A stretch of DNA of 64,000 bases from Hydractinia symbiolongicarpus (GCF_029227915.1 NC_079882.1:11284001-11348000); one strand, 5' to 3'; positions 34,915 to 48,282 are shown, counted from the first letter of the stretch. The notes: a model not told the origin generated them from the letters alone. Made by a program: numbers and translations.

Positions 34915-35922
34915 CCGTTATGCATCGATTAAACGCCGGGGGCGTTTATTAAATATTTTGATATTTAGGGGGGCGTTTAATTGAGGGGGCGTTTATAAGA
35001 GGGGGGCGTTTAATAAAAAATGTTGAAATTGAAAATTGTTATTATATTTGTAGTTAGTCAAATAAACAAAATACAAACAAAAAATATGATACAACAACAA
35101 ATATTCAACAGTTAAGTATGTCGATTTCTTCATCTATATTATTTTCGGAAATTTCGAACGCGTTCAAGTCAAGTTCTTTATCTTTGAGTCTGGTTTTTTA
35201 AAACATTTTATTAGAAGTAAAAATATGGCTCGAGAAAGTGGTCACTATCCCTGCGCCATAAAACAGACTTGATTAGTGTCATCCGAGGTCATCATGTTTA
35301 CAAGTCGATGTGGTCCTCTACAATCGGTGAAATTCTCTTTACTGCCCCGACTCAAGAGAAGAGGCTCAGCAGTATGATAAATACTGTGTTGGAGTGTATC
35401 AAGATGAAGAACACGGGGTGCTGGTGGGGCATATACCTGTTGAGATTTCTAGCCTTTGCTATCATTTTCTCAACCAAAGTGACGACAATATGATACGTGT
35501 GGTAGTGACAGGGAAAAGGCAAAGAGAGGTTGGTTTGGTTGTTCCTGTAAAGTTTAGTTTTGAGACAAGTCGCAAAAAAGATGCCGAGACGCTCGAAAGG
35601 GAACTGTTGAAGGGGAAGGAACTGTTTCCAACAATAAAACTTATTTTAAGACGAAAAGGAGTGTACAGAAAGTTTCTTGTTTATAAGAAATAATAAAATT
35701 TTGAAACAATTAAACTTTTTTTTTACTCGTAGTAAACTGCCATGCCATACATAGGCCAGGGAGAGGACTAAAACATAAGCATTGCTGCTGTTTCGATTAA
35801 ACGCGCCTTTTGATAGGGGGCATTTAGTCGTGGGGGCGTTTATTAAATATTTTGATATTTAGGAGGGAGTTTAATCGAGGGGGCGTTCATAAGAAGAGGG
35901 ACGTTTAATCGATGCATTACGG
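34915..35922. mobile_element. 1008 bp TIR element in TA carrying a broken HIRAN-like frame
   Basis: Ends are CCGTTATGCATCGATTAAAC and, reverse-complemented, CCGTAATGCATCGATTAAAC. TA flanks both sides, and block 2 keeps the empty site GGTTTAGCTTAC at about 50889-50900. GGGGGCGTTTATTAAATATT segments lie inside both ends. Similar GATTAAACGCCC/GATTAAGCGCCC stretches near 31250, 35945 and 47045 are probably relatives. The interior carries a coding-like segment (next entry). Confidence 0.85.
35269..35690 (+). pseudogene. HIRAN-like domain reading frame, frameshifted, inside the TIR element
   Basis: Two overlapping frames make one domain-like stretch. The first contains HHVYKSMWSSTIGEILF. Near the C-run at about 35344-35348 the frame must change, after which YDKYCVGVYQDEEHG, LVGHIPVEISSLCYHFL and RVVVTGKRQREVGLVVP follow. 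The order (W...IGE, D.Y.VGVY, VGHIP.EIS, FL, VTGKR) resembles HIRAN-like domain proteins common in invertebrate genomes. HIRAN domains bind DNA ends, but the function here is unknown. There is no nearby exon structure. It may be cargo or the element's own accessory gene. Confidence 0.5.
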
Positions 35923-36196
35923 TAGCTTACTGTTAATGCTCGATTAAGCGCCCTGGTCGCTTATTAAATATTGTGACTTTTGGAGTGGGCGCTTATTCGA
36001 GAGAGCGATAAATCAAGTGGGGCACTTATCGAAAGAATCTCGTTTTTCTGTGTTTAAGCTTTCCTTTTGGGAAATTATAACAGCGCTAGCTACCTTAGTG
36101 ACTCTGACGACGCATCAGCTACATAAACAAAGATGATCAACCAGAAGAAGGAGGGGGCAAACTTGCCCATAAAAGGAAGAATAAAGATAAAAATTG

Positions 36197-37827
36197 TTTA
36201 TATCTTTGTCGAAAAAAGTTGTTGGTTGTGCCATAGCATTACCGATACAGAAGGTGAGGATTTTATGATACTATATCTTTCGTCTGACCAGTATTTCCGG
36301 TTAATTTAAGCGACTGATCTGTTTCTATGAGCTTTTTTATGGGCTCATTAAACAAAATCTCGCCTTCTATACATCCCTGATGATTTTTATCAATTGTATA
36401 TAGGGACAAGTAGGCTGGCTTTGTAGGTGCGCTACTGTTTACAACCCAGTACACAGGAAACCTTTCCGCTCATGAACGCTTCAACCTGCTTGTAGAAAAA
36501 ATTTTCCATGCAAACGCTAACTTTTTCAATTGTTAATGGGTTTTCTACTGCAACATTAGTCTTTCATAACCAGACGTTCTTGTTTTGTTTTTTGTTTTTG
36601 AATATAAACACAATTTAAATCAACCTAGCTAATGATACAGCTCTTATTTGTTTTATTTAGGCATACCCAGTGATAATCTCTGAGGATGCAAAAGTAGAAG
36701 AAGTGGCTCAGGGAGTTCCAACTCTGTCGTGGTGTTGCAGGTAGGACTGTCTGAGATGTTTCTATAGATCTTTCTGTGGCGGTGTTGACATGTAAATTTC
36801 AGTAAAGTGAAATATTAATACGAGGTAATTTGACGCCACGTTTACATAAGGTTTTACTATGCCTGAAGTGAATTAAAATTGCCCGTCTCTGCCTTGCTTA
36901 CGCCGGCCAAAATTTAAATACGCATGCGTATAGCACTTACTTTACTTGAATTTCAATATGGTGTTTACATGAGGTTTTTACACCAACAGTAAAATTTTCC
37001 TTCTGTCAAAAAAACTAAAGTAAGTTTTACTATAAGGGTATAATTGACTGAAGAGAAAAATTCCACTTCTGGCGAATTCAAATTCTCATGTAAACGTCAC
37101 ATAAGTATTTTTAATCATTGGAAGCTTTCTACATAACATACATATGTATGGGGAAAAATTGCCATTTCCAATGTTGCGAAAATTAGTATCTCAGAAAGTT
37201 GTTGAGAAACTCGTTATTCGCGGAAGATAATTTCCTAAAATTTTTAAGAAACAGTCAGAATTTTGTAGATCTCTCTGAAGTCTTATGCTTCTTGTATCAC
37301 AAAAATTTATGCAGAACTTATTTGCATAAATGTTTTTTGCGATTTTCGACCCTCGCAAAATTAGTGGGCAAGATTTTACAATTTTTGCAATTTTACAAAA
37401 CAATCGAAAAATAAGACAGGAATTGATCAGTTGAAATAGAAATTTTTAAAGCTGCTATCTGCTTTAACATTTTTAACAAAACCACTCTGCTATTTTCGTA
37501 TTTCGTGTAGCACTAATCCAGTCTCAGCGATGTGTGGTATTAGCCGGATATAGGTATTCTCACAAAATAGATGTCAAGGAATTGCCACTCGCTTGGTGGA
37601 CTGTATCAGGTAAGTTTTCCTTCATAACTTTTAAAGATCTTTTCGCATAGTTTTCTCTTGCCATATAAACTGTTTTAGACTGGTATTGTTACATTTCTTT
37701 TAGGCATGATTTTCTGTACGGATGTGTGATTGGAAAACACAAAATTGCTTTCTCTGATCCAACACCAAATGGGTGCGCCTTCGCGGAAAAATATACTGGT
37801 CAAAAAGAAATATTAGTATTTCGATGA
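36197..37827 (+). pseudogene. Truncated ESCO pseudogene (exons 6-9 only)
   Basis: The duplication copied only part of exon 6 (to 36252), exon 7 (36661-36740), exon 8 (37511-37609) and exon 9 (to TGA 37825-37827). Splice sites are retained. There is no promoter, tail, zinc finger or first half of the acetyltransferase. In exon 8 the conserved Trp of SRIW is TAG (37551-37553) instead of TGG. Exon 9 also differs at Glu525 (to Gly) and Arg540 (to Cys). Introns are present, so this is a DNA-level copy, not a retrocopy. Confidence 0.93.
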
Positions 37828-38938
37828 TATTATCAAGATATTGATCAAAATGCATCAGACGTTATCGTTAAAATTTGTTTGTAAATATTTTAATAAATAT
37901 AATAAAAAATATAATTTTAGAATTGCTTGTTTTATTGTTCTCGTTGCGGTTACCTGAACACAAGAACATGATGTGAACACGAGAATGTGAAAATTATTTG
38001 AACAAGCTCTCTTTTTGAGTAGCGTAAATTGTTACTGTTAGTGGAAACTTCAGCGAGGTTGAAACTGACTCGAATCAAAAAAAAGTTGCAAGAAAAAATT
38101 TCATGACTGCAATTGGGAATTAATTGTTTCTCGCGAAACAGAAAAAATTCTGAAAAGAAAAAAGGTCCCGTTAAGGCACTTTTTAAAAACCTGGAATTTC
38201 AATCGTTACCAAGAAAGAAGAACTTAAATAGAAAAAAATTTCATAACCATTTTTGCATAATTCTGTTGTTGATTTTTTAGTTTGTTTTATAATACTTGCT
38301 GTATCTTTGTTTATAAATATCCTAGAGAAGGGCAACCTTCGTGAATTTTGGTCAAATTTGAAAGAATCAAATCGCAAAAGTTTATAAGAGCAAAAAATGT
38401 TTTTGCTTTAATTCGCCAAAATAAAAATCGAAATTCATCCATATTTTTCCTAACCAACAATTTAATTATGCAATCCTTAATTATTTTGTGATTTGCGAAA
38501 GTTATTGCTCGCGAAACTTTCCAATAGCGTCCATTTGCAAATTTATTTAATATGACCGATTCGCGAAGGTCTCTGCACTTAATGTGTTACAAGAATGTAC
38601 CTACTCGTTTTAAAAAAACGTTAAAGATAATTAAGCATAAGTCTCTTTGACGTATTGAGATCAACCATAAACTAAAGAATATACACCGTGTAAAGATTCG
38701 AGTAAACCGAGGTTGCATATAGTTGTCAACAGGAATGATGATAAGGCGAATATCGTAGCTCATGTTTGTTGTGGTATACGTCAAATTTAACATAGGTATA
38801 TCGCGCCTTTATAAAACGGATTTTGGCGGAAGACACTGACTCCACCCTGATCTTCTTTGCACACAGTTCAGACAAAAGACTGTTTTGATCAGTACTATTT
38901 ATTTGTCAACAAGTATTTCTTGTTTGTTCATGTAAAAA

Positions 38939-39877
38939 TCAATTCTGATCTTCTACTATGTGTCGTCTTTTTAGTTCTACTTCAGTTTGTGTGGACATGT
39001 GAATAATCTAAACAAACAAAATGAAATAACACAAAATTCTTTACATGAACCTTGTTTTTAGCGACAAAATTTTAGGTTGAATATTTTCCCACTGAGCACT
39101 CCCAATTTCTGTGAGCTGGCTAAATCATTTGGCCCCTAACCTACTATTTAGACTATATCTGAATTATTTTAATCATGGAATTGCTTTTAATATTTTCTGA
39201 ACATGTATTTTTATTAAAATTCATATGATGTCAAAAACGGTTTATTAGCGTCGCTGAAAGGAGTAATATCTCGAACTCGGTCCTATATATATCACAACGG
39301 TAAGCTGTTTAATATCTATTCACTGTGCTATAACAACATGATGCCGGTAAAGGTATCTATCTAAAGGGTCTTTGCTTAGAATGTTTCTTTTTCCAACGCA
39401 CCACGAATCTTAGCATACAGAAGTAAGTGAGTAAGTAACATGAAGCTTTAATGTCTTGAGGATTCCATCCTAATGGCTGCCTTTTCCTTCCCTCTGATTG
39501 TGACTATTACCGCCAGAAATACGCTTAGCATTGCTATAACTTGCTTGCCTGTCACACAAGCCTGTCAAACCTGACAACACTACATTTAAAGTCCACCGGA
39601 ATATGTACTCGAACCCGCACCTTATGGTAACAAGCCGAATGCGCGACCACTACACCATCTCCGCATAAGAAAAGAATAACAAGGCCACATATTTAATGAA
39701 CACGGGAATTCTTTGCGTGAAAATAAAAAGCAGAAAAATCATTAAAAAACTCACCAGTAACAAGAACAATGTTGTAATATTTTCATCACTATTTTGTTCA
39801 AGTTTAATTTTTTGTTCATATGAAATGAACTTCCCTGCCATGGAGATCTCCATTAGCAGTTCAATCAAACGGTAAAC
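38939..39877 (-). CDS. Duplicate terminal exon pair of the right kinase (distal set)
   Basis: Exon 39755-39877 encodes the 41-residue VYRLIELLMEISMAG segment. Exon 38939-39007 encodes IIHMSTQTEVELKRRHIVE and a few more residues before TGA. Phases and splice sites equal those of the proximal pair at 42185-42307 and 41364-41408, so these could serve as an alternative C terminus. Expression is not shown. Confidence 0.6.
39592..39664 (-). repeat. tRNA-like SINE head, block 2 distal copy
   Basis: Counterpart of 22659-22732 with a few substitutions (B box GGTTCGAGTAC); not expected to be a working tRNA. Confidence 0.6.
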
Positions 39878-41363
39878 CTAAAAATACCGAAGACATATGG
39901 TTCAGATTAATTTTAAACATTGAACATTGTGTTCTGTTATGAAGATTTATTCTGTTCAATTTTAGGGGTTTGTAACTTGACATAACGATTTAGGTAGATG
40001 CATTGTTATGGAGACAACAAGAGATATTCCTACCGTAGGTACTGATTATTTGCAGCATGTCAGTCACATCAGTAGTCTATCCTATATTAAGAAAAAAAAA
40101 CTATTTCTTCCTATCTTTTCAATTAATACCATTTTTCTATACTACTTATATTGTAAACGTTAATAAATTTGTTTAACAGGCGCCTTTTAAGAAACGAACA
40201 GTTTTTATTCCCCCGAATAATTAAATTCGGCAAAATTGAAACTTTCTCGAACTTAAGGGTAATAGACATTCTCATTCCCTAAGCTCTTTGAGATCAACCT
40301 CGAACGGTTTATCACAATGAGCTTTGAGAAAATTATGTTTCTGACTTACTTTCATAGACGACCATTTTGCGTTATTTTACAAGTTGGTATTATTTTACTT
40401 GGCAGACTTGTTGACAGAACTGAAATTGAAAAAAAGAGGTAAAGTTACACTTGTAGGAGACGAATCAGGTAATGATATAGATTTCATTTTTTCAAACCAA
40501 AGGATTATTTTGAAAAATATTTGCGTAAAATTGAACAGAACTTACAACTATCTTTATAAGCACGTTTCACCTTAAGATTCTAAGATTGTTAATTGGAATA
40601 GTTTTTGCGGTTTTGCGGCTTTTAGTTCAATTAGCAAGATTGTTACGCGCAAAAAATCAGGAAAACTGCGAAATTATGCTTTTGAAAACGTATACTAGAA
40701 TTCTTTTCTTAAATTGTTTTTTCTTCTGTCTAAAAATTGAATTAAGAGGTTTTCAACAAAGAGATTTTCTGGTGGATTCTGCTCCTGTTAACTTAAAATA
40801 ATTGTTTTTTTAAAACTTAAGTGTTATTTGCGAATTTTCACAGTTCCATTCTGAGAGATATATAATGAACTGTCTATATTACGAACCTCTGATACAACGA
40901 ACATGTTTTTTACGAACCAATTGCGCCATTTAAGTGTTCCTTTTATCGAAAGTTTACTTGTATCATTAAAAGAAAAACAAAACAAGTTTCTAGAAGATTT
41001 TACAGACTTCTAATATTTGCGCAGCAACTAACACAAACAGAACTATTTTTGCATTATTTTAGTTGTCGCTCTTTATTCCACCTATAAAAGATAAAAAGCG
41101 AAGATCTCTTGATATAGCAAACGCTTAAAAGACACACAAAATGTTCGTTTTATGAAAGGGTACAAGGTATAATTATAAGGATTTCTAAAGGAAGAGGGGT
41201 TTGTGAAAGTTTGTGAAAAATATAATTCCTTTAAAACTTACATCGTTCCAAACTGAACAAGACACTGTTTTGATCAGAATGATTTATTTGCCAACAAGTA
41301 TTTAGTTCTTTGGTCATGCAAAAATCATTTCTGATCTTCTACTCGTCGTCCTTCTAGCTCTAC

Positions 41364-44300
41364 TTAAGTTTTCAAGTTGATGTGGAGATGTTTAAGCATG
41401 CGAATGATCTAAATAAACAAGAATATGAAATAACACAAAGTACTTTACATGGACCCTGTTTTCACCGACAAAACTTTTAGTTGAATACTTTCCCACTGAG
41501 AACTTCCAATTTCTCTTAGTTGGCTAATTCATTTGATCACGTAGCAGACGTGTTATTTAGATTCTATCTGATTTATTTCAATCGTGGAATTGCTTTCAAT
41601 ATTTTCTCTGAACATGCACTTTTGTCAAAATTGACATGCTGCCAAAAACGGTTCACGGGCGTCGTTGAAAATAGAATTATCTCAAAATTGGTCCTAAGAG
41701 GATATATCACAGCGGTAAGCTGTCCAACATCTATTCAATGCGCTTTTAACAACATGATGCCGGTAAAAGTCAAAAGGGCGTTTGGTTAGAATGTCTCTTT
41801 TTTCAACGCCCCACGAATCTCAGCTTAAAAAAGTAGGTAACATGACGTTTTATTGTCCTTAGGGATTCTATCCTAATGTCTGGCTTTTCTTTCCCTCTGA
41901 TTGTGACTATGTTACATTATCGCCAGAGATATGTATAGCATTGCTCTAACTTGCTTGTCTGCCACACAAGCCGGTTAGAGGTTTGTAGCCATTAAATGGG
42001 CTGACAACACTGCAATTAAAGTGCGCCGGAGTGGGTACTCGAACCTGCGCCTTATGGTTACAAGCCAAATGCGCTACCACTACATCATCTCCGTGTAAGA
42101 AAAGAATAACAAGGCCACATATTCAATGAACACGGTAAATCTCTGCGTGCAAATAAAAAGCAGAAACATCATTAAGAAACTCACCAGTAACAAGAACAAT
42201 GTTGTAACATTTTCATCACTATTTTGTTCGAGTTTAATTTTTTGTTCATATGAAATGAACTTCCCTGCCATGGAAATCTCCATGAGCAGTTCAATCAAAC
42301 GGTAAACCTAAAAACACCGAAGATCATATGATTTAGATTTATTTCTAACATTGAACATTGAGTTCTATTATGAATATTTAATCTGTTAAATTTTAGGGGT
42401 TAGTAACTTGACATAATGATTTAGGTGGATGCATTGTTACGGAGACAACAAGAAATATTCCTACCGTAGGTACTGATTATTTGCAGCATGTCCGTCACAT
42501 CATTAGTTTGTCCTATACTGAGAAGAAGAAAAAACTATTTTTTCTATCTCTTCAACTAATACCATTTTTCTTTACTACTTATTTTGTTAACGTCAATAAG
42601 TCTGTTTACCAGGCGCCTTTTAAGAAACGAGCGGTTTTTATTCGTCCGATTAATTAAATTCAGAAAAATTGGAAACTTTTCGAACTTAAGGGTACTAGAC
42701 ATTCTCATTCCCAGAGCTCTTTGAGATCAACCTCGAACGTTTTATCACAATGAACTTTGAGAGAATTATGTTTCTGACTTACTTTCATAGACGACCATTT
42801 TGCGTTATTTTACAAGTTGGTATCATTTTACTTGGCAGACTTGTTGACAGAACTGAAATTGAAAAAAAGAGGTAAAGTTACACTTGTAGGAATCGAATCA
42901 GATAATGAGATAGATTTCATTTTTTTAAACCAAAAGAATATTTTAAAAAATATTTGCGTAAAATTGAACAGAACTTACAACTATCTTTTTAAGCACGTTT
43001 CACCTTAAATTTCTAAGGTTATTAATTGGGAATAGTTTTTGCAATTTTGTGGCTTTTAGTTAAATTAGCGATTAATTAAGTTCTCAATTCCTATTCCCAA
43101 ACGTGGCTTCGTTTTATACCTTTTAGGTCAAAGCCAAAATAATCTAATAAAAATACCTGCTAACAGCGCGTCTAGAATACATTTTTCTCTCTTTCCCAGA
43201 TGATGTTCATATCTTTGTGTAACTACGTAGTTAAGATATTTTAATTAATAATCAATAATCAAATACGACTGAAATAAAACTCCGTTTGCGGTCATTTCTC
43301 GGTAGTAATAAAAACACTCTTCTTTTTCCAAATAATCGAAACAAAAAACTGAGACGTACCTAATACTTTCTTCTAGTGCGCCATTGATTTGATTTTGCCA
43401 GCGATGGTCGGCCGGCAGGGAGGAGGAAGCTGGAGAAAACCCCCTATTGCCTTGACGGCAATAAAGAGGTTTTCTGGTGGATTCTCGCCTCTGCTCCTAT
43501 CAACTGAGAATATTTGTTTTTTTTAAACTTAAAATGTTATTTGCGATGTACCATTAAAAGAAAAACAAAACAAGTTTCTAGAAGACTTTACAGACTTCTA
43601 ATAATCGCGCAACAACTAACACAAACAGAACTATTTTTGCATTATTTTAGTTGTCGCTCTTTATTTCACCAAATTAAAAAAGGAAACGAAGCGGAAAATA
43701 AATTGAACTGAAATTGAATAAAATGAGCTCTCGATATAACAAACGCTAAAGACACACACAAAATGTTCGTAAAAGCTAAAATTCGTTATATGAAAGGGTA
43801 AAGGGATTTACTTATAAGGGTTTCTTAAGAAAGAGGGATAGACTTAGTTCGTGAAAAAAAATTTTTATTTCAAACTTACACCGCTCCCAACTGAGGCGAT
43901 CAGAATTTTCCACCATGGGGATCCAGTAATTGGCCTTTGTTTTATTTCCAAATACTGATCCTCGAGAAGAGTGAATTTAGCATCAAGGACAGTCTGTACA
44001 ATTGACTTTGTTGCTGTTGCTGGTGGTGGTGATGGTGGTGGTGATTGCAGAGGTGGTGATTGCAGAGGTGGTGGTGGTGATGGTGGTGGTGATTGCAGAG
44101 GTGGTGGTGGTGCTGCTGTTGTCAATTGCAACAGAGGAAGCTATGAAAGAAAGTTTTTTCACAGGTAAAGACATATTTGAATATTTGATGTAAAAGGTTG
44201 CACAAATTGTAGACTTGATACACTTCAGCTAAATTATTATGATGTGTTGAATACCTGACTTTCCTTATCTGCATTCTTCGTTTTTTCATGAAAACTTTTA

Positions 44301-47300
44301 TGGAGCCAAAGTTGCCTAATGTCGGCTAAATATCTGACATCAAAGGAATGCTTTACAATCCATAGATGTCGGATATCAGCCAAAACATTAGCGCCCTCGC
44401 AACTTGATTGACTCCAAAGGTTTCGAACGTCCACCAGAAAGCTCATGTCGATCGTGGTGTTATTTTTTGGAGACCATAGATGTTTAATATCTCCGAGGGC
44501 GTTTACGTCGATAGAGCTTTCTAGCTTCCACAAATCTCTAATGCCGTCCAGAAGACCTGGACGACTGGTGTTGTTGCTTCTTTGAGAATCTTTGTGTGCC
44601 GTTATTGACACAGTTGGTAGGGATGTTAACGACCCAGATGTTATAGATGCTGGTTCCTGAAAATAAGCATTTCTGTAAGTTTTAATTTAAAATTCAGCGA
44701 GATTGTAACAAGTTGTTTGTTTAGTATTTACATATGTTCGATTTTAAAAATTCAAGAAATGCATTTTTTAGCAATTTCTATAGCAATTTCTAAAAAGACT
44801 TTTTTAATTTTTTGAATGACCATAAGTAAATAATCTGAGAATACGGTTAAAAAATAAAACATTGTCAATGTCTACTCTGACTTTATAACTCAAAACTTGA
44901 AGCTTGGTTTAAAATTCGTAGTGCAACATCTCTTGTTTTGTTTTTGTTGTACAACATGTGTTTCCAAAAAAGTTGTTACGCTAAAAGTTGTTTGCATTCT
45001 TTCGTTCTGTAGCCTTTTTCACATTTCTATGTTTCCTCCCTCAAAATGAATAGCTTTCGAAAGAATTTTTAATTTAATTTTATTACAAAGACCCATACTT
45101 TAGTCGTAAAAATTTAAACGTGGTATTAATTTTCGCGAAATAGGCCTTTTTCGCGCAGTCGTGTTCGCAAAAGTTATATCGCTCGAAACAGATTTTTTTT
45201 CGTGAGTAACGTATCAACAGCTCTAACACATGAAAGTTTTGAATTTCAAATGAGAGTCAACTTCATCCCAGGACTTGTTAGGCTTTTTAACGACTGATCT
45301 TATAGACATTTGTAAATATTTTTAGATGTACACTCTCACATAGACCTTTGTAAATTCAAATAATCTTTCTATGGGATATATATAGTTAGAATATTGCTTT
45401 ATTATATTAAGTATTATTTTAACTCTCTCTTTCTTTTTGCTTAACAACGGGGCTTAGTGATAAGGCAATTTGTGCCTTCTTTTTGCTCCGGCTATTTTTG
45501 TATATATTACAAGATAATTTAACCTGTAACATTTATATAACGGCGAAATATACCTACAACCTAGAACCTTTTATATTAGGACGGCTTTAGCAAAAAAAGC
45601 TTAAAAAGTCCTGGGGACGAGGTAGAATGAGTGTGAAAATGTCAGTTAGTTTTTTCATGCATTGTATTCGTAGAGAAAAAAAAAATAAATAAAAACTCCA
45701 CAACAGGAAATTCGTGTCAAATATCCAGCTAAATTCAAATTCTTAAAAAAAAATCAAAATACAGTAAACCACTATGTTTAAGAGATTATTGGCAAATAGT
45801 TTTTCAAGTGGAAAATGTAATTAATGCTCATCCCTGTACACAGAGTTTGTTAACTGATGTCAAGGACACTATCGGTTACTCGACGGTTAAAAAGCTAGAA
45901 TCTTAGAAAAATATTGATGTCTCTACTGAAATTGTAACAGATAATTTTAACGCGGACTACATTATAATAAAAAAAAAAACCAATGCATATTGCACATACA
46001 TCTGGTACAAAGACCTCATAAAATTCCTCTCCAGCTATTCTCAATCCTTGGAACCATGCATGTCGTTCTAACTCTTCGCAAGTAATCCTCTCCTGCCAGT
46101 CAAACTTGAACATGCTGTACAACATCTGGACGAAATCTAAACGCAAAAATTACTAAAAGAGTTTTAATATGAACTTAGTTTTGTGGCTAGGGAGATTTTA
46201 TGTTAACAATTACCACTGAGATTCGAGACGAACCTGTCAATAAGCACAGTGTAGGCCCTGGGAAAAAGGTTGTTGCACTCAGTAATACAAAAAGAGTTTA
46301 ATTTTACAATTTTACAACTGCAGATTTTAAATTCAAGACAAACTTACCCTCACTGATAACACCATGAAGGTCGAGTAATGGTGAAGAGCCAGAAAGAAGG
46401 AAGTCACCATTTACATCAACCCCAAATGGCAATTTGAGGAAGTAGCTGGCATAAAAGGTGACTCCCAGCGCCCAGATATCAGCAGCACTGGGGAGGAAAA
46501 GTCTGAACAGAAATAAAAAAATGCTGAAATTGTTTCAATTATTTTACATTAGTTATTATTTTGAAAATTTATATTCATTTATTTAAATTTATATAAAGAA
46601 AATACTGCTGTGTATTTTCTTCCTTGTTATCTATCCCATGTAATCATTAAAGTAAATATGAAAAAAGTTGTCTGACTTAAAAACAAATTTGGAGTTTGTA
46701 AAAAATAGACTGCTACTAAATTTCTCGGAAGATTATTGGCCGGGGGAGCATTACGTCCCGAATTGTCTTCCTACTAAGTGCGATTCAAAAAAAATTGTTA
46801 CCTTCCGTCAAACGACATTTCTGGTGGCATATACCCGGGTGTGCCCAGCCTTCCTCTTTGGATGTTTGAGGCATCAGGACTGGACAACCCGAAGTCTATC
46901 AGTTTTATGGAAAGCTCCTCGTTGACGATGATATTGTCCGGCTTGATATCCAGATGAGCAATGTTCTTTGTGTGGCAGAACTTAACAGCTGATACCATCT
47001 ACAAGAGGTATAACTAACTATAGACTTTTTTATAAGCAATACCGTAAATGCTTGATTAAACGCACTGGGCGCTGATTTAAAATTTTGACATTTATGATGA
47101 GCGTTTATTCAAAAGGGGCGGTAGATTTGAGAGGGAGGCTTATCAAAAAAGCTTTTTTTAGTAGAAGAAAACCAGAGCTTAGAACTTAACGTAGGTTTTG
47201 ACCATTCAAAAAGCTTTATTGATATAGCTCACAGAAGTGATTCTTTATGAAGTGGAGTGGTAAGTGACAATTTTAACCGTTATTTTGCGTATGCGAACTT

Positions 47301-48282
47301 TCCAAACTTATTCTACTTCATAAAAACTTAGATCTCGTTCTTCCAAAATAAAAGTTCTTGCTATGTGCACAGTCCGTCCAGAGAAAACAATATCTTGTAT
47401 TTACCTGAGAGAAAAGGTATCTTGCAGTTGGCTCATCCAGCCGAGGAGCTTTCAACATAAATTCATAATAGCTGAGGCTGATGTTACCATGCCTCTCCAT
47501 CACAATACCGAGGTATGTGTCATTGTGAAATACAGACACAACCTGAAACATAGAAAGAGAGAAATTAAACCGAGTTTGTCTCGTGTTGAAGTTGTTTATA
47601 TCAAATAAGGTAAATCACCTTCACGATGTGGGCATGCCCTGAAAGCGTTTTCATAACATCAGCCTCAAGGGCTGCGGAAGGACAAGATTTGTTTACAAAT
47701 TTAACAACAACCTAAAAGAATAAGTAAGACAATCATTCAAATTTATTCGAAGTAGGTTCACGCTCTGATTGGTTTAACGAGGCGATAACATAGATCCAAT
47801 ATTTACCCCAATCTTGTCCCCAAGGGCTTTTTTCCCGTCAAGTAAGCGCTAGCGGCTTTGACATAGGCAAAAAACCCTGGATACGAGGATGACATATTAC
47901 CCAATCTATTAGATGTGTGTTTTCGAATGTGTTTAGGAGGATAGAAAGATATGTCTAATATTGAATAAGCATTGCCTAAAAATGCCGACTAAAGGAACTA
48001 GAATGCAATCGAGACCAAAGCGACAAGTCAAATCCCTGGGAAAGACTGTGGACCAGGCTGTTTGGCAATATTCATAAAACTAGCCCAAACACGACCAATT
48101 GTTATGTGAAATGTTGTAGCTAATGACGACAAAAAAATTAATTATCGCTTACAAAATTCTTGTCCACCAGATGTTGTGCCAGATAAACACGGCCAAAGGA
48201 ACCTCCACCAAGATATTTCTCAGCGATAAACATGCTGTTAAACTTCCCTTGCCCGTACTCTGGCTTGTAGGCGTTCTCATCC

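Larger units (their letters stand above)
19346..36196. repeat. Segmental duplication, block 1 (left copy)
   Basis: From TTTATATCTTCGTCG inside ESCO exon 6 (19346) to about 36196, the sequence is repeated by block 2 (about 36197-51163) in the same order and orientation, nearly identical over long stretches. Block 1 is longer mainly because it carries a 742 bp piggyBac-like element (23775-24516), a 1008 bp TA-flanked element (34915-35922) and about 210 bp near 29650-29880 that are missing from block 2. Confidence 0.93.

Noticed and set aside
40384-43008. Plus-strand frames with YLADLLTELKLKKR at 40384 and 42817
   Set aside because: They recur only because the units are duplicated. The counterparts near 23450 and 26630 are frameshifted and no splice context supports them.
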